Assembly (NCBI RefSeq): GCF_014170375.1
Contig: NZ_LZZW01000026.1
Location: 1-58,475 of the forward strand
Reading direction: 5' to 3'
DNA: 58,475 nt
Source: Variovorax sp. UMC13
GTDB lineage: Bacteria; Pseudomonadota; Gammaproteobacteria; Burkholderiales; Burkholderiaceae_C
The translations under genes were made by a program, and so were the position numbers. How positions within the stretch are numbered: position 1 is the stretch's first letter; every line of letters starts with the position of its first letter. Shown here in pieces: positions 1-6,944 of the stretch. The notes under the pieces are model-generated. The model made no database searches. It saw only the letters and a list, made by a program, of their open reading frames with translations, and was not told the DNA's origin.

Positions 1-280
1 CCCGGACCGACCCACCGTGAAAACAGGGTCAAAAAACCTGTGGTTATGAAGGTCTGGATCGTCGTGTCTTGATGCCGATGAGGACCTTCAGATGAGGTCT
101 TGACCGGACACGGTACTGGTCCCCGAAATGGACGAGGTGAGGGAGGTTTCGACGGTGAGATGAGTTCTTGACCGGACACGGTACTGCGAAATGGACGAGG
201 TGAGGGAGGTTTCGACGGTGAGATGAGTTCACATGCGGAGCATGTGATGACGAGTCGAATCGTCGGCCCGAAGGCATGCG
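1..280. other. Non-coding left flank with no convincing gene
   Basis: I see no convincing gene here. A short minus-strand open frame spans 44-277, but it is built from the tandem repeat at 91-230 and so encodes a repeated peptide. Two short hairpins lie at 231-245 (ACATGC, GGA, GCATGT) and 249-264 (GACGA, GTCGAA, TCGTC). Composition is lower in GC than the core genes to the right, and this may be degraded mobile-element sequence. Confidence 0.5.
91..230. repeat. Tandem repeat, two copies of 63-68 bp plus a partial third
   Basis: Copy 1 (91-158) and copy 2 (159-221) are nearly identical. Copy 1 carries five extra bases (GTCCC, about 119-123), there is one substitution near the start, and a third copy begins at 222 but stops after about 9 bases. 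Each unit contains a TTGACCGGACACGGTACTG segment and a GAGGTGAGGGAGG segment. With only two full copies and no spacer structure it is not a CRISPR array. It may be the end of an unrecognised element. Confidence 0.8.
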
Positions 281-317
281 TTGGGAAGCAACAGCTCTGC
301 CATTGAGCTACACCCGC
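281..317 (-). pseudogene. tRNA-Gly(CCC) 5'-half fragment
   Basis: This is the reverse complement of the first 37 nt (2692-2728) of the intact tRNA-Gly: acceptor 5' strand, D arm, 5' anticodon stem and the whole loop. The 3' half is missing; beyond the break at 281 there is no sequence able to pair with the acceptor strand. The TAGAAT-like -10 of the tRNA is duplicated too (329-334, minus strand), so a chimeric tRNA-half transcript reading toward position 1 is possible. Confidence 0.8.
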
Positions 318-473
318 GTCGGGGGCGGATTCTACCGTCTGTCCCGATGGTCACGCCCAGCGTCAAGGCCAGCGTGGGACGACTTCCATGACGGTTCAAC
401 GGTCTTGAACGGATCGAGAGCGATCAGAGCGGTCTCGCAGCGGTCAAGAGCGGTCGAACACGGTGTGACGACT
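281..473 (-). repeat. 193-bp inverted repeat, left copy
   Basis: Read base by base, this stretch is the exact reverse complement of 2536-2728. It contains the first 37 nt of the tRNA-Gly gene, that gene's upstream -10 element and the phased heptamer block. The match ends at 281 inside the tRNA anticodon loop and at 473 just beyond the heptamers. With the right copy it brackets the small gene island. The inverted arrangement differs from the direct att repeats that ordinary tRNA integration leaves. Confidence 0.9.
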
Positions 474-487
474 CAGGACGAGGTGAC

Positions 488-1081
488 CTAAACCTTAACA
501 ACCTTCGCTCGTCGTGTGGTTTTCTTCGGTGGCAGCTTCTTCATGAGCTTCTGGTGAAGCTCCGCAATCCGCAGAGTGGGTAGCAACGGCTCATAGCTTT
601 CCTGCTGCGCCATGCTGCTCAAAGCCTCGTCCAGCGTGCTTAGCACATAAGGATCGCTGTAGTCCATATCGGGAAGCGGAGCGGTTCGAAGTTCGCGAAG
701 GACCTTCGCGATTATTCCCAATAGGATCGTTGCACGCTCCTGCTCCTCGACACTTTGCGCTTGAACGTCGCGGAGAGTGGTCATGAACGAAGTGCCAAAC
801 AATCCTTGGACGGCTTTAGTAACCAGCGGGCCGTACTTCTGATAGCCGTCAATCAGCGTAACGAGGGCGCTGGCAACGCTTAAAACGTTGACCGCTTCTT
901 GTATCCCGAATCGGTTGTGCGGACTAGACGCAGCTTTGCTGCGAGGCTTTGCGCCGCTTGACGCCGTTTTTACGGATGGAGAATTTGTACGAGCGGACGC
1001 TGTGGACCTCTTCGGTGAAGCCGGTGCATTTCGCTTGGCAGCTTTTTGAGGTACTGCATTCTTCTTCGCGTTGTTGCTCAT
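488..1081 (-). CDS. Hypothetical protein with basic Ala/Lys-rich tails
   Basis: This 197-residue protein belongs to no family I recognise. Residues 1-55 are rich in Lys, Arg, Ala, Ser and Pro, resembling histone-H1-type or nucleic-acid-binding tails. The middle, about 60-170, is a predicted helical core with a hydrophobic stretch around VLSVASALVTLI. The C-terminus is again basic (KKTTRRAK). I chose the ATG at 1081 because it follows a purine-rich AAAGG and leaves a 22-bp gap to the upstream XRE gene; an in-frame ATG at 1132 would overlap that gene. The tails suggest DNA or membrane contact, but this is inference. Its GC content is lower than that of the window core, consistent with transfer. 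Confidence 0.6.
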   Translation of the reverse strand: MSNNAKKNAVPQKAAKRNAPASPKRSTASARTNSPSVKTASSGAKPRSKAASSPHNRFGIQEAVNVLSVASALVTLIDGYQKYGPLVTKAVQGLFGTSFMTTLRDVQAQSVEEQERATILLGIIAKVLRELRTAPLPDMDYSDPYVLSTLDEALSSMAQQESYEPLLPTLRIAELHQKLMKKLPPKKTTRRAKVVKV

Positions 1082-1103
1082 CACTGCCTTTGAAAAAGTG
1101 CTT

Positions 1104-1373
1104 CTAGAGGCCTGCTTCGACCAGTAGCTCACTCATCGTGACGCCCAGCGCTGTGGCGATCCGAGACAACGTGAGCATCGCCACGTTGTTGTCTCCTCGC
1201 TCCACACGTCCGACATAGCTTCGGTCGAGTTCAGCCGTCAGGGCGAGTTTTTCCTGCGAGATCTCGTTCGCCTGACGCAAGCGCCGGATAGCCATGCCAA
1301 GGGCCACGAGCTGTGGATCTTGACGGTGACTGGAGAGGTTGGGCACCCCTTGATCGTTACGGATATGATGCAT
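1104..1373 (-). CDS. XRE-family helix-turn-helix regulator
   Basis: This small DNA-binding protein has 89 residues from the ATG at 1373. A Cro/C1-type helix-turn-helix fills roughly the last 65 residues: IRRLRQANEISQEKLA is helices 1-2, DRSYVGRVERGDNN covers the recognition helix, and LSRIATALGV the next helices. It is the kind of repressor that controls small mobile elements or toxin-type loci, and it probably regulates its own divergent promoter region at 1374-1543. The frame stays open to an ATG at 1520, but that extension looks non-coding and has no HTH features. It lies directly upstream of the basic protein ending at 488, probably in one transcript. Confidence 0.75.
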   Translation of the reverse strand: MHHIRNDQGVPNLSSHRQDPQLVALGMAIRRLRQANEISQEKLALTAELDRSYVGRVERGDNNVAMLTLSRIATALGVTMSELLVEAGL

Positions 1374-1543
1374 ATGGGGCCACGGTCCATGTACCGCGAT
1401 TGTCGTTGAATGTATCGAAGAACGCCGGGAAAGTGAGGGAGCCGGCTGCTTGAACGGCATCGCAACCAGTAGGTCGCGGCTTTGACGCGAGGGTAACCCT
1501 CGGGTCGAACTCATCTTCAAGTCAACGAATCGAGGAGAACATC

Positions 1544-1948
1544 ATTTCCAAGAGAACTATCTGTGCTGTGGCATCCGCCGTCGGCGTCCTCATGCTTGCA
1601 GGGTGCTTCCAAGCGTCCAAGCCGAACTACGAGATCGCGATGTGTCCGGAACCACTTCGCATGTCCGACTGCAAGGTCGAGTCAGTCAACCCGTACTGCA
1701 CCTTCGAGAACACGACACAACGAGTCCTGTCTGGTTACCCGCGTGCGTGGGGCTACAACAAAGACGGTGCGGAACTGACCAACTACGCGATCACTGACCT
1801 TGCAGGGCTGCAGCCCGGGCAGAAGAAGAGGCAACCGCTCGTACTCGGTGGCGAGTTCAAGTCGGTATCTCGCGTGGTGGTGTGTTCGATGGACCCGATG
1901 AATCCGATCGTGAAAAACCGAATCACTGATGTGGGAACCGCGAAATGA
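1544..1948 (+). CDS. Small lipoprotein with probable ATT start
   Basis: A Cys-rich exported protein of about 134 residues. The N-terminus reads (I)SKRTICAVASAVGVLMLAGC, a textbook lipoprotein signal: Lys-Arg, hydrophobic core, and lipobox LAGC with the lipid-anchored Cys at about 21. The mature part has several cysteines (MCPEP, DCK, YCTFE, VCSMD) that could form disulfides. No family is recognised. The only standard start, GTG at 1568, would remove the charged N-region and has no Shine-Dalgarno. A strong GAGGAG at 1532-1537 sits 6 nt before ATT at 1544, so I infer AUU initiation. The stop overlaps the next gene's start (ATGA, 1945-1948). Confidence 0.6.
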   Translation: MSKRTICAVASAVGVLMLAGCFQASKPNYEIAMCPEPLRMSDCKVESVNPYCTFENTTQRVLSGYPRAWGYNKDGAELTNYAITDLAGLQPGQKKRQPLVLGGEFKSVSRVVVCSMDPMNPIVKNRITDVGTAK

Positions 1949-2448
1949 ACATGATCAACGGCGTGCCGTTCCAGCAGGCGGTCATGATGTGCCAAACGTA
2001 CCCGGAACTCGTCGAGTTGGTGAAGGGCTACAAGATGTCGAACAAGGAGTTCGATCTCTATGAGGAGCGGCTCAACTACCTGATGGATTACGAGGAGATG
2101 GAGGAGAGCTATACAGAGGAGGCCAAGACGAAGGCCGAGGAGCATGTCGAGCGGAACCACGGCCGTGACCATCCTGAGTTCGAACGTCTCGTCTCAGACC
2201 AGACCAAGGTCGAGATGGAAACCGAGTGGTCGATCAGGCAAGGCATCGACGCCGTCGTCAAGGCAGACAGCCGGCGGATGGAGCGCGAGGACGACCGTCA
2301 ACGGGAGCTTCTCAACGGTCTGCAAGAGCTTGGCGACAGGGTCGAGGAGTCCAGCGCGTATGCACAAGGCAAGAAGATCGTCGAGCGCCATCCGTTTCTG
2401 ACGGGACTGCTCGGACCGTCGATCGTTCGGAAGATCTTCGGTCCCTGA
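1945..2448 (+). CDS. Acidic helical hypothetical protein
   Basis: The protein has 167 residues, is very rich in Glu and Asp, and has a predicted long helical or coiled-coil middle (about 35-140, repeated E/K/R/D). A short more hydrophobic C-terminus follows (HPFLTGLLGPSIVRKIF). There is no signal peptide and no recognisable domain. It is translationally coupled to the lipoprotein through a 4-bp ATGA overlap, so the two are probably made together. A role in the small island, such as a cytoplasmic partner or immunity-type factor, is only a guess. It could also be a degraded phage structural protein. Confidence 0.6.
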   Translation: MNMINGVPFQQAVMMCQTYPELVELVKGYKMSNKEFDLYEERLNYLMDYEEMEESYTEEAKTKAEEHVERNHGRDHPEFERLVSDQTKVEMETEWSIRQGIDAVVKADSRRMEREDDRQRELLNGLQELGDRVEESSAYAQGKKIVERHPFLTGLLGPSIVRKIFGP

Positions 2449-2459
2449 ACTGGGTAGCG

Positions 2460-2478
2460 GCCCGGTGCAATGCCGGGC
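2460..2478 (+). terminator. Weak hairpin after the acidic protein gene
   Basis: A 6-bp GC stem (GCCCGG at 2460-2465, CCGGGC at 2473-2478) with a 7-nt loop lies 11 bp after the stop codon at 2448. There is no T-tract, so it would be a poor intrinsic terminator and may act only as a 3' stabiliser. The rest of 2479-2535 shows no feature. Confidence 0.3.
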
Positions 2479-2553
2479 TGAAGTTGAGTCGGTGAGGTGG
2501 TTCGTGAGCACGATGCGACACCAACCACCCCCTGTAGTCGTCACACCGTGTTC

Positions 2554-2618
2554 GACCGCTCTTGACCGCTGCGAGACCGCTCTGATCGCTCTCGATCCGT
2601 TCAAGACCGTTGAACCGT
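2554..2618 (+). repeat. Helically phased GACCGCT heptamers
   Basis: Degenerate copies of GACCGCT begin at 2554, 2564, 2575, 2584 (GATCGCT), 2594 (GATCCGT), 2605 (GACCGT) and 2612 (GAACCGT). Most steps are 9-11 bp, close to one helical turn, so a protein could bind repeatedly on one DNA face. An inverted copy of the block lies in the left repeat at about 391-455. Iterons or recombinase arm-sites are possible; a spacer effect on tRNA transcription is the alternative. Confidence 0.6.
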
Positions 2619-2674
2619 CATGGAAGTCGTCCCACGCTGGCCTTGACGCTGGGCGTGACCATCGGGACAGACGG

Positions 2675-2680
2675 TAGAAT
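2675..2680 (+). promoter_or_regulatory. -10 element of tRNA-Gly
   Basis: TAGAAT matches the sigma70 -10 consensus at 5 of 6 positions and ends 11 nt before the tRNA gene, typical for tRNA promoters. No -35 sits at the ideal distance; TTGACG at 2643-2648 is too far (26-bp spacer) and GTGACC at 2655-2660 is too close. Confidence 0.5.
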
Positions 2681-2691
2681 CCGCCCCCGAC

Positions 2692-2765
2692 GCGGGTGTA
2701 GCTCAATGGCAGAGCTGTTGCTTCCCAAGCAACTGACGAGGGTTCGATTCCCTTCACCCGCTCCA
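2692..2765 (+). tRNA. tRNA-Gly (anticodon CCC)
   Basis: A complete cloverleaf: acceptor stem GCGGGTG/CACCCGC, D arm with GCTC/GAGC, anticodon stem GTTGC/GCAAC around loop TTCCCAA (anticodon CCC), T arm GAGGG/CCCTT with loop TTCGATT, and encoded CCA at 2763-2765. The anticodon loop is where the left inverted copy breaks off, making this gene the apparent insertion target. It reads Gly GGG codons, and its stop-free 3' end abuts the convergent glutathione transferase gene. Confidence 0.95.
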
Positions 2766-2767
2766 CT

Positions 2768-3409
2768 TCATCCGAGCATCGGCACCAGATCCGGATCCCC
2801 CTTCGCCATCGCCCTGCGATAAGCCGGCCGTTCGCCGATGCGTTGCAGGTACGCGCGGATGTGCGGGTAGGGCGCGAGGTCGAGCGGCTGGAACAGGCGC
2901 ATCGTGGTGAGCGAAAACACGCTCATGATGTCGGCCGCCGTGAACTCGCTGCCCGCCAGATAGGGCACAGTGCCCAGCCGCGCTTCGATCAGCGCCAGCA
3001 CGCGGTCCAGACGATCCTGCACGCCGGCCAGCACCGGATGCTCCGGCGGGAGCTGGGCCCGGCTCACCATCATCATGCGGCCCATCACCGGCTGCAGGTT
3101 GCCGTTGGCGAAGTGGAACCAGTAGAGGAAGGCCGCGTAGTCCGGATGCTCGGGCCCGGGCTTCAGGCGGCCGCCGCCGTGCTTCACGATGATGTATTCG
3201 ACGATGGCGGCCGACTCGCCCAGCAGCAGCGCGCCGTCCTCGATCAGCGGCGCGGCGCCCAGCGGATGCAGCGCCCTGATCTCGGGCGGCGAGAGCTTGG
3301 TGACGGCGTCGCGCGCATGGTGCTCGAGCGCATAGGGGACAGCGAGTTCTTCGCAGAGCCAGACGATGCGTTCCGACTGGGAGTGGCCGAGGTGGTGGAT
3401 CTTGAGCAT
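2768..3409 (-). CDS. Glutathione S-transferase family protein
   Basis: A cytosolic enzyme likely conjugating or reducing substrates with glutathione. Its 213 residues are typical of the family. The thioredoxin-like N-terminal domain (1-80) has HSQSERIVWLCEEL in place of the usual SPF/C catalytic loop, a cis-Pro region (AAPLIED) and the glutathione-binding ESAAIVEYI. The helical C-terminal domain (about 88-205) has the N-capping FTAADIM motif. I used the ATG at 3409 because the fold begins there (LKIHHLGHS); an in-frame ATG at 3466 adds an unlikely tail. It stands alone, convergent with tRNA-Gly. Substrate unknown. Confidence 0.9.
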   Translation of the reverse strand: MLKIHHLGHSQSERIVWLCEELAVPYALEHHARDAVTKLSPPEIRALHPLGAAPLIEDGALLLGESAAIVEYIIVKHGGGRLKPGPEHPDYAAFLYWFHFANGNLQPVMGRMMMVSRAQLPPEHPVLAGVQDRLDRVLALIEARLGTVPYLAGSEFTAADIMSVFSLTTMRLFQPLDLAPYPHIRAYLQRIGERPAYRRAMAKGDPDLVPMLG

Positions 3410-3680
3410 GGTGTAAGGGCGGACGAAAAAAGGGGGGGTGAAATCATTGGTGGAGAGTGGCCCCACCGTTCTGTCCAGGCGAGCTTACGCGCGGACTTTG
3501 AAAGCCGACATTCTCCGGAGCCTCCGATTGCATCGATTTCTTCGGGAGGGGTCGAGCAGTTCCACCGGCAAATTTTTCGCTCAAGAAACACTTCGTTGCC
3601 ATGCGGTTCTAAACGATGGATAGAAACAAAGGTTGTATGTTTATGCTACGGCCGGTCTTCACCATCACAAGGGGCAAGAC

Positions 3681-6600
3681 GTGGACGAGTTTGATCTGGC
3701 TTTTTCCGAATCAAAGTCCGGGGCCCCACAGGTCAGCCATGGCCTGAACCTCGTCCTGAAATTGAGGCATCCATGGACAATGGCCCGACTGCTGGTCGAG
3801 ATCCGCTTGCGTCAGGCAGAGATCTCGTTGGCGTTGGACGAACTGGGCTTCGTCCACTTCGCGCGCTTCGTGCCCTTGCCCGACCAGTCCGCGCTGCTGG
3901 TGATCACCGAATTCGACGGCCCGCTCGAACCCTACGTGATGGACTTCGCCATTCAATTGGGCGACGTCTTTAGTCTCATACTGAGCTATGTCGATGGGTA
4001 TACCGCCTTTCCGGTGCAGCAGCACCCTGACGAGTTCTGGGACTTCATCCAGCGCAACAATCGAGTGCGCGTGCCTTCGCTGCCCATCCCGGAGGACTAT
4101 CCGCTCTTCAGTGCCTATCCGCAGCGCACAGTGCTCGAGATCACAGGTCCGCGTCGGCAATTGCCACCTCCGGCCTCCGATCGCGCACCAACTTCTATCG
4201 ACAGCGCCGATGTGCAGGGAAACATCCTGCTTTCGTACAACGCCGAAGTCGCGCGTCACTTTTTTTATCAGATCGCCGACCCGGCGCGTGCCCGCGCATG
4301 GCTGGCCTCTCTGGTGGTGACAAGTGCGCAGCCATGGGGCGCGGCCAAACCTGCCACGATGCTCAACGTGGGGCTCACCTTCGCAGGGCTGAAGGCCCTC
4401 GACATCGAACCGGGTCTGCTTGCGGATTTCCCCAAGGCCTTCATGGAAGGACCTGCCGAGCCTTCGCGGGCGGTAGCGAACGGTGACGTGGACGATAGCG
4501 CACCCATCCATTGGTGTTTGGGGCAACCGGGCGCGTCGATTCACGTGATGCTCTCGCTCTACGGCGCTGCAGGGGAGTCGCCTGCCTTCGATGCGGCTGC
4601 ATTGGCCATTGGCGCCTGCAATTCGGTCGACCAGGGCGTTCGCCTCGTGCACCAGGTGGAAGCCAAGGCGTTGGGTGACGGCCGCGATCACTTCGGCTAC
4701 CGCGAAGGCATGGGCCAGCCTCGCATCGCGACACCCTGCGACGGGACATTGCCTGCAGACAGTGCCGATACCGATCTCCAGCCTGCAGCGAGTCCGGGCG
4801 AGTTCCTGCTCGGTTCGGGATACCAGGACATCTACGGCGGTCCGTCGATCGGAAAACTGCCACCGGCGCTCGCTCAGAACGGCACTTTCTGCGCCATGCG
4901 CATGTTGGCGCAGGACGTTAGGGCGTTCCATCAAGCCCTCGACGAGGGCGCCAGTGCCTTGGGCGTGTCGCGCGAATTGGTGGCTGCCAAGCTGCTCGGT
5001 CGCTGGTTTGACGGTCATCCCGTTTCCCTATACCCCGACGACGAGGCGATCAAGAAGGCCCCCAAGGACAAGTGGCGAACGAACGCGTTCGACTATGCGC
5101 CCTCCTACGAATTCCCAATGACCACCGATGACCAAGAAGGCCAGCGTTGCCCGATCGGGGCGCACATTCGGCGCGCCAATCCGCGCACCTCGCGCACGAC
5201 CGGCGTGCGCTACAGCCGGCGCCTGTTGCGCCGTGGAATGCCTTACGCGCTGCCGGTCACTGGCAGTGCATCGGCCGAAGTGGGCCTGTTCGGACTGTTC
5301 TTTTGCGGCAGCCTGGAGCGGCAGTTCGAATTCATCCAGCAACAGTGGATCAACGGTGACATCTTCAGCCCCGGAGTTCGCGGCACGCGGGATCCGATCG
5401 CCGGCGCCGCGACCGACTGCGGCGTGTTCAATCTGCCCGGCATGGGTATCGACAACGCAGGTGCGACGCTCACGTTGCCCCGTTTGGTGACGACGCGCGG
5501 CAGCCTCTATCTCTTCTTCCCTGGACTGGACGCCTTGCGCAACCTGGATTCCCTGGTGCCCCATGCAGCGTCGTTGCGGAATGTCGGTCCAAGCACGTCG
5601 TTCGATCTCGAGTACTGCGAGCGCCAGATCCACAATGTCCTGACGAAGACCGTTCTGGAGGCAATGGCCGAATCCGTGATGGCGCCACTGTCGACTGGCG
5701 AGGCGTCAACGGCTGTGCGGGCCGGTCAACATGCAAGGTGCGGCATGGACGCCTTCGATCCCCGTGACAGAGGTTTCCTGGCGAATCCGTATCCGACATT
5801 CGCCCGGTTCCGCCAGACTTGCCCGGTACGCTATGTGCCGGAGCACGATGCCTACTGGGTTTTCCGCTACGTGCAGGTCGAGGCCTTGCTTCAGGACGAG
5901 AGTCGCTTTCTCAAGCGCCCAAAGGGCGCCAGCGGGCCACGTGGATTGTTCACGATGGATCCCCCACGCCATCGGCAGGTTCGTGTCTGGCTCGACGCGG
6001 CCTTCCATCAGGCGATGCAGGGTGCTGAGGCGAAGGCGCTCGCTCAGTCCATGGCGGCGGCAGACGACATCGCACGCATGCCTGCGGACTGTTTCGACTT
6101 CGTCGAGCATTTCGGGCGCCGTGTGCCGCGTGAGGTTTTCTTCGATGTCCTTGGGGTTCCTCAGGTTGAGCGCGCCAACATCGATCGGTTAGCGCGCACG
6201 GTGATGATGCATGCCGATCACACGCTCGATCCGTTGAACCGTTTCATCGGCAAGATGGCTGCGGCGCAACTCATCATGGCGCTGGGCCTGCTGATGGCGC
6301 GCGCCGCCTTCCAGGGCCAGTTTCAGGGCACTTTGCTGCATGAGATCGCGAAGATCACGTTGCTGGACTGGAGCAAGTTGACGATCATTGAAGCCGGTAT
6401 GACGCTTCTGCAATTTACGCTGGGAGGATACCTGTCGATGGAGTTCCTGCTGTGTACGGGCACGCGCAACCTGTTGCTGGATGACGCTCGAGATTGGCGC
6501 GATGTCGCGCAGCAGCCGAGTCTTTTGCCCGACGCCATCGAGGAGATGCGGCGCTTCGATGCGCCGCTGGGCGTGATCGAGCGTTTCGTGGCCGATGATC

Positions 6601-6926
6601 AGACACTGGACGGCGTCGACTTGAAGGCAGGCGATCGCCTGATCGGCCTGATCGGTTCCGCCAACCACGATGAGACCGTGTTTGGTGCCGGTTCGGAAAT
6701 CTTCGACATCCGGCGTGCGAAGCCGGCCTCGGGTCAGGCGCAACTTGCGCTCGGTCGCGGTCCGCATGCCTGCATCGGCTTACCGTTGCAGGCACAGGTG
6801 TTGCCGCTGGCCTTCGAGACCCTGCTGGCACGCTTTCCAAGCTTGCGATTGGTTTCCAAGGCGCAGCCGCCATGGCTGTCAGATCCGTATTTCCGTTCCT
6901 TCACCCAACTGATGGTGACGCAATGA
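3681..6926 (+). CDS. DyP-type peroxidase / cytochrome P450 fusion
   Basis: A 1081-residue double-heme protein. Residues 1-170 form a ferredoxin-like region of unknown role. About 180-640 is a dye-decolorising peroxidase: GYREG at 339-343 replaces the usual GxxDG distal motif (Asp to Glu), and the proximal heme histidine is His495 in CPIGAHIRRANPR. Residues about 689-1081 are a cytochrome P450: ExxR near 954-957 (EEMRR) and the heme-thiolate Cys1031 in LGRGPHACIG. The I-helix region near FTLGGYLSMEF lacks the usual acid-threonine pair. I chose GTG at 3681 because AAGGGG lies 6-7 nt upstream; a TTG at 3633 is in frame. There is no signal peptide and no reductase domain. Peroxide-driven oxidation is inferred; the substrate is unknown. 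The regulator at 6945 follows by 18 bp. Confidence 0.85.
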   Translation: MDEFDLAFSESKSGAPQVSHGLNLVLKLRHPWTMARLLVEIRLRQAEISLALDELGFVHFARFVPLPDQSALLVITEFDGPLEPYVMDFAIQLGDVFSLILSYVDGYTAFPVQQHPDEFWDFIQRNNRVRVPSLPIPEDYPLFSAYPQRTVLEITGPRRQLPPPASDRAPTSIDSADVQGNILLSYNAEVARHFFYQIADPARARAWLASLVVTSAQPWGAAKPATMLNVGLTFAGLKALDIEPGLLADFPKAFMEGPAEPSRAVANGDVDDSAPIHWCLGQPGASIHVMLSLYGAAGESPAFDAAALAIGACNSVDQGVRLVHQVEAKALGDGRDHFGYREGMGQPRIATPCDGTLPADSADTDLQPAASPGEFLLGSGYQDIYGGPSIGKLPPALAQNGTFCAMRMLAQDVRAFHQALDEGASALGVSRELVAAKLLGRWFDGHPVSLYPDDEAIKKAPKDKWRTNAFDYAPSYEFPMTTDDQEGQRCPIGAHIRRANPRTSRTTGVRYSRRLLRRGMPYALPVTGSASAEVGLFGLFFCGSLERQFEFIQQQWINGDIFSPGVRGTRDPIAGAATDCGVFNLPGMGIDNAGATLTLPRLVTTRGSLYLFFPGLDALRNLDSLVPHAASLRNVGPSTSFDLEYCERQIHNVLTKTVLEAMAESVMAPLSTGEASTAVRAGQHARCGMDAFDPRDRGFLANPYPTFARFRQTCPVRYVPEHDAYWVFRYVQVEALLQDESRFLKRPKGASGPRGLFTMDPPRHRQVRVWLDAAFHQAMQGAEAKALAQSMAAADDIARMPADCFDFVEHFGRRVPREVFFDVLGVPQVERANIDRLARTVMMHADHTLDPLNRFIGKMAAAQLIMALGLLMARAAFQGQFQGTLLHEIAKITLLDWSKLTIIEAGMTLLQFTLGGYLSMEFLLCTGTRNLLLDDARDWRDVAQQPSLLPDAIEEMRRFDAPLGVIERFVADDQTLDGVDLKAGDRLIGLIGSANHDETVFGAGSEIFDIRRAKPASGQAQLALGRGPHACIGLPLQAQVLPLAFETLLARFPSLRLVSKAQPPWLSDPYFRSFTQLMVTQ

Positions 6927-6944
6927 AAGGTGGTGCGGAACGGC

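Larger units (their letters stand above)
2536..2728 (+). repeat. 193-bp inverted repeat, right copy
   Basis: This is the exact reverse complement of 281-473. Here the tRNA-Gly gene is complete, so this is presumably the ancestral copy and the left one the derived copy. It covers the phased GACCGCT heptamers, the tRNA promoter and tRNA positions 1-37. Identity over the whole 193 bp implies a recent duplication or ongoing gene conversion. Confidence 0.9.

Noticed and set aside
91..230. Possible CRISPR array
   Set aside because: Units are contiguous with no unique spacers, only two full copies are present, and no cas genes are visible.
276..491. A plus-strand open frame across the left inverted repeat
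   Set aside because: Its sequence is the mirror of the tRNA upstream region and is shared with the right arm, so it is not a conserved gene.
1104..1520. Longer start for the XRE regulator
   Set aside because: The extra N-terminal 49 residues look random and reach into the divergent promoter; the HTH part is complete without them.
2768..3466. Longer start for the glutathione transferase
   Set aside because: The GST fold begins at ATG 3409; the upstream extension has no family match.
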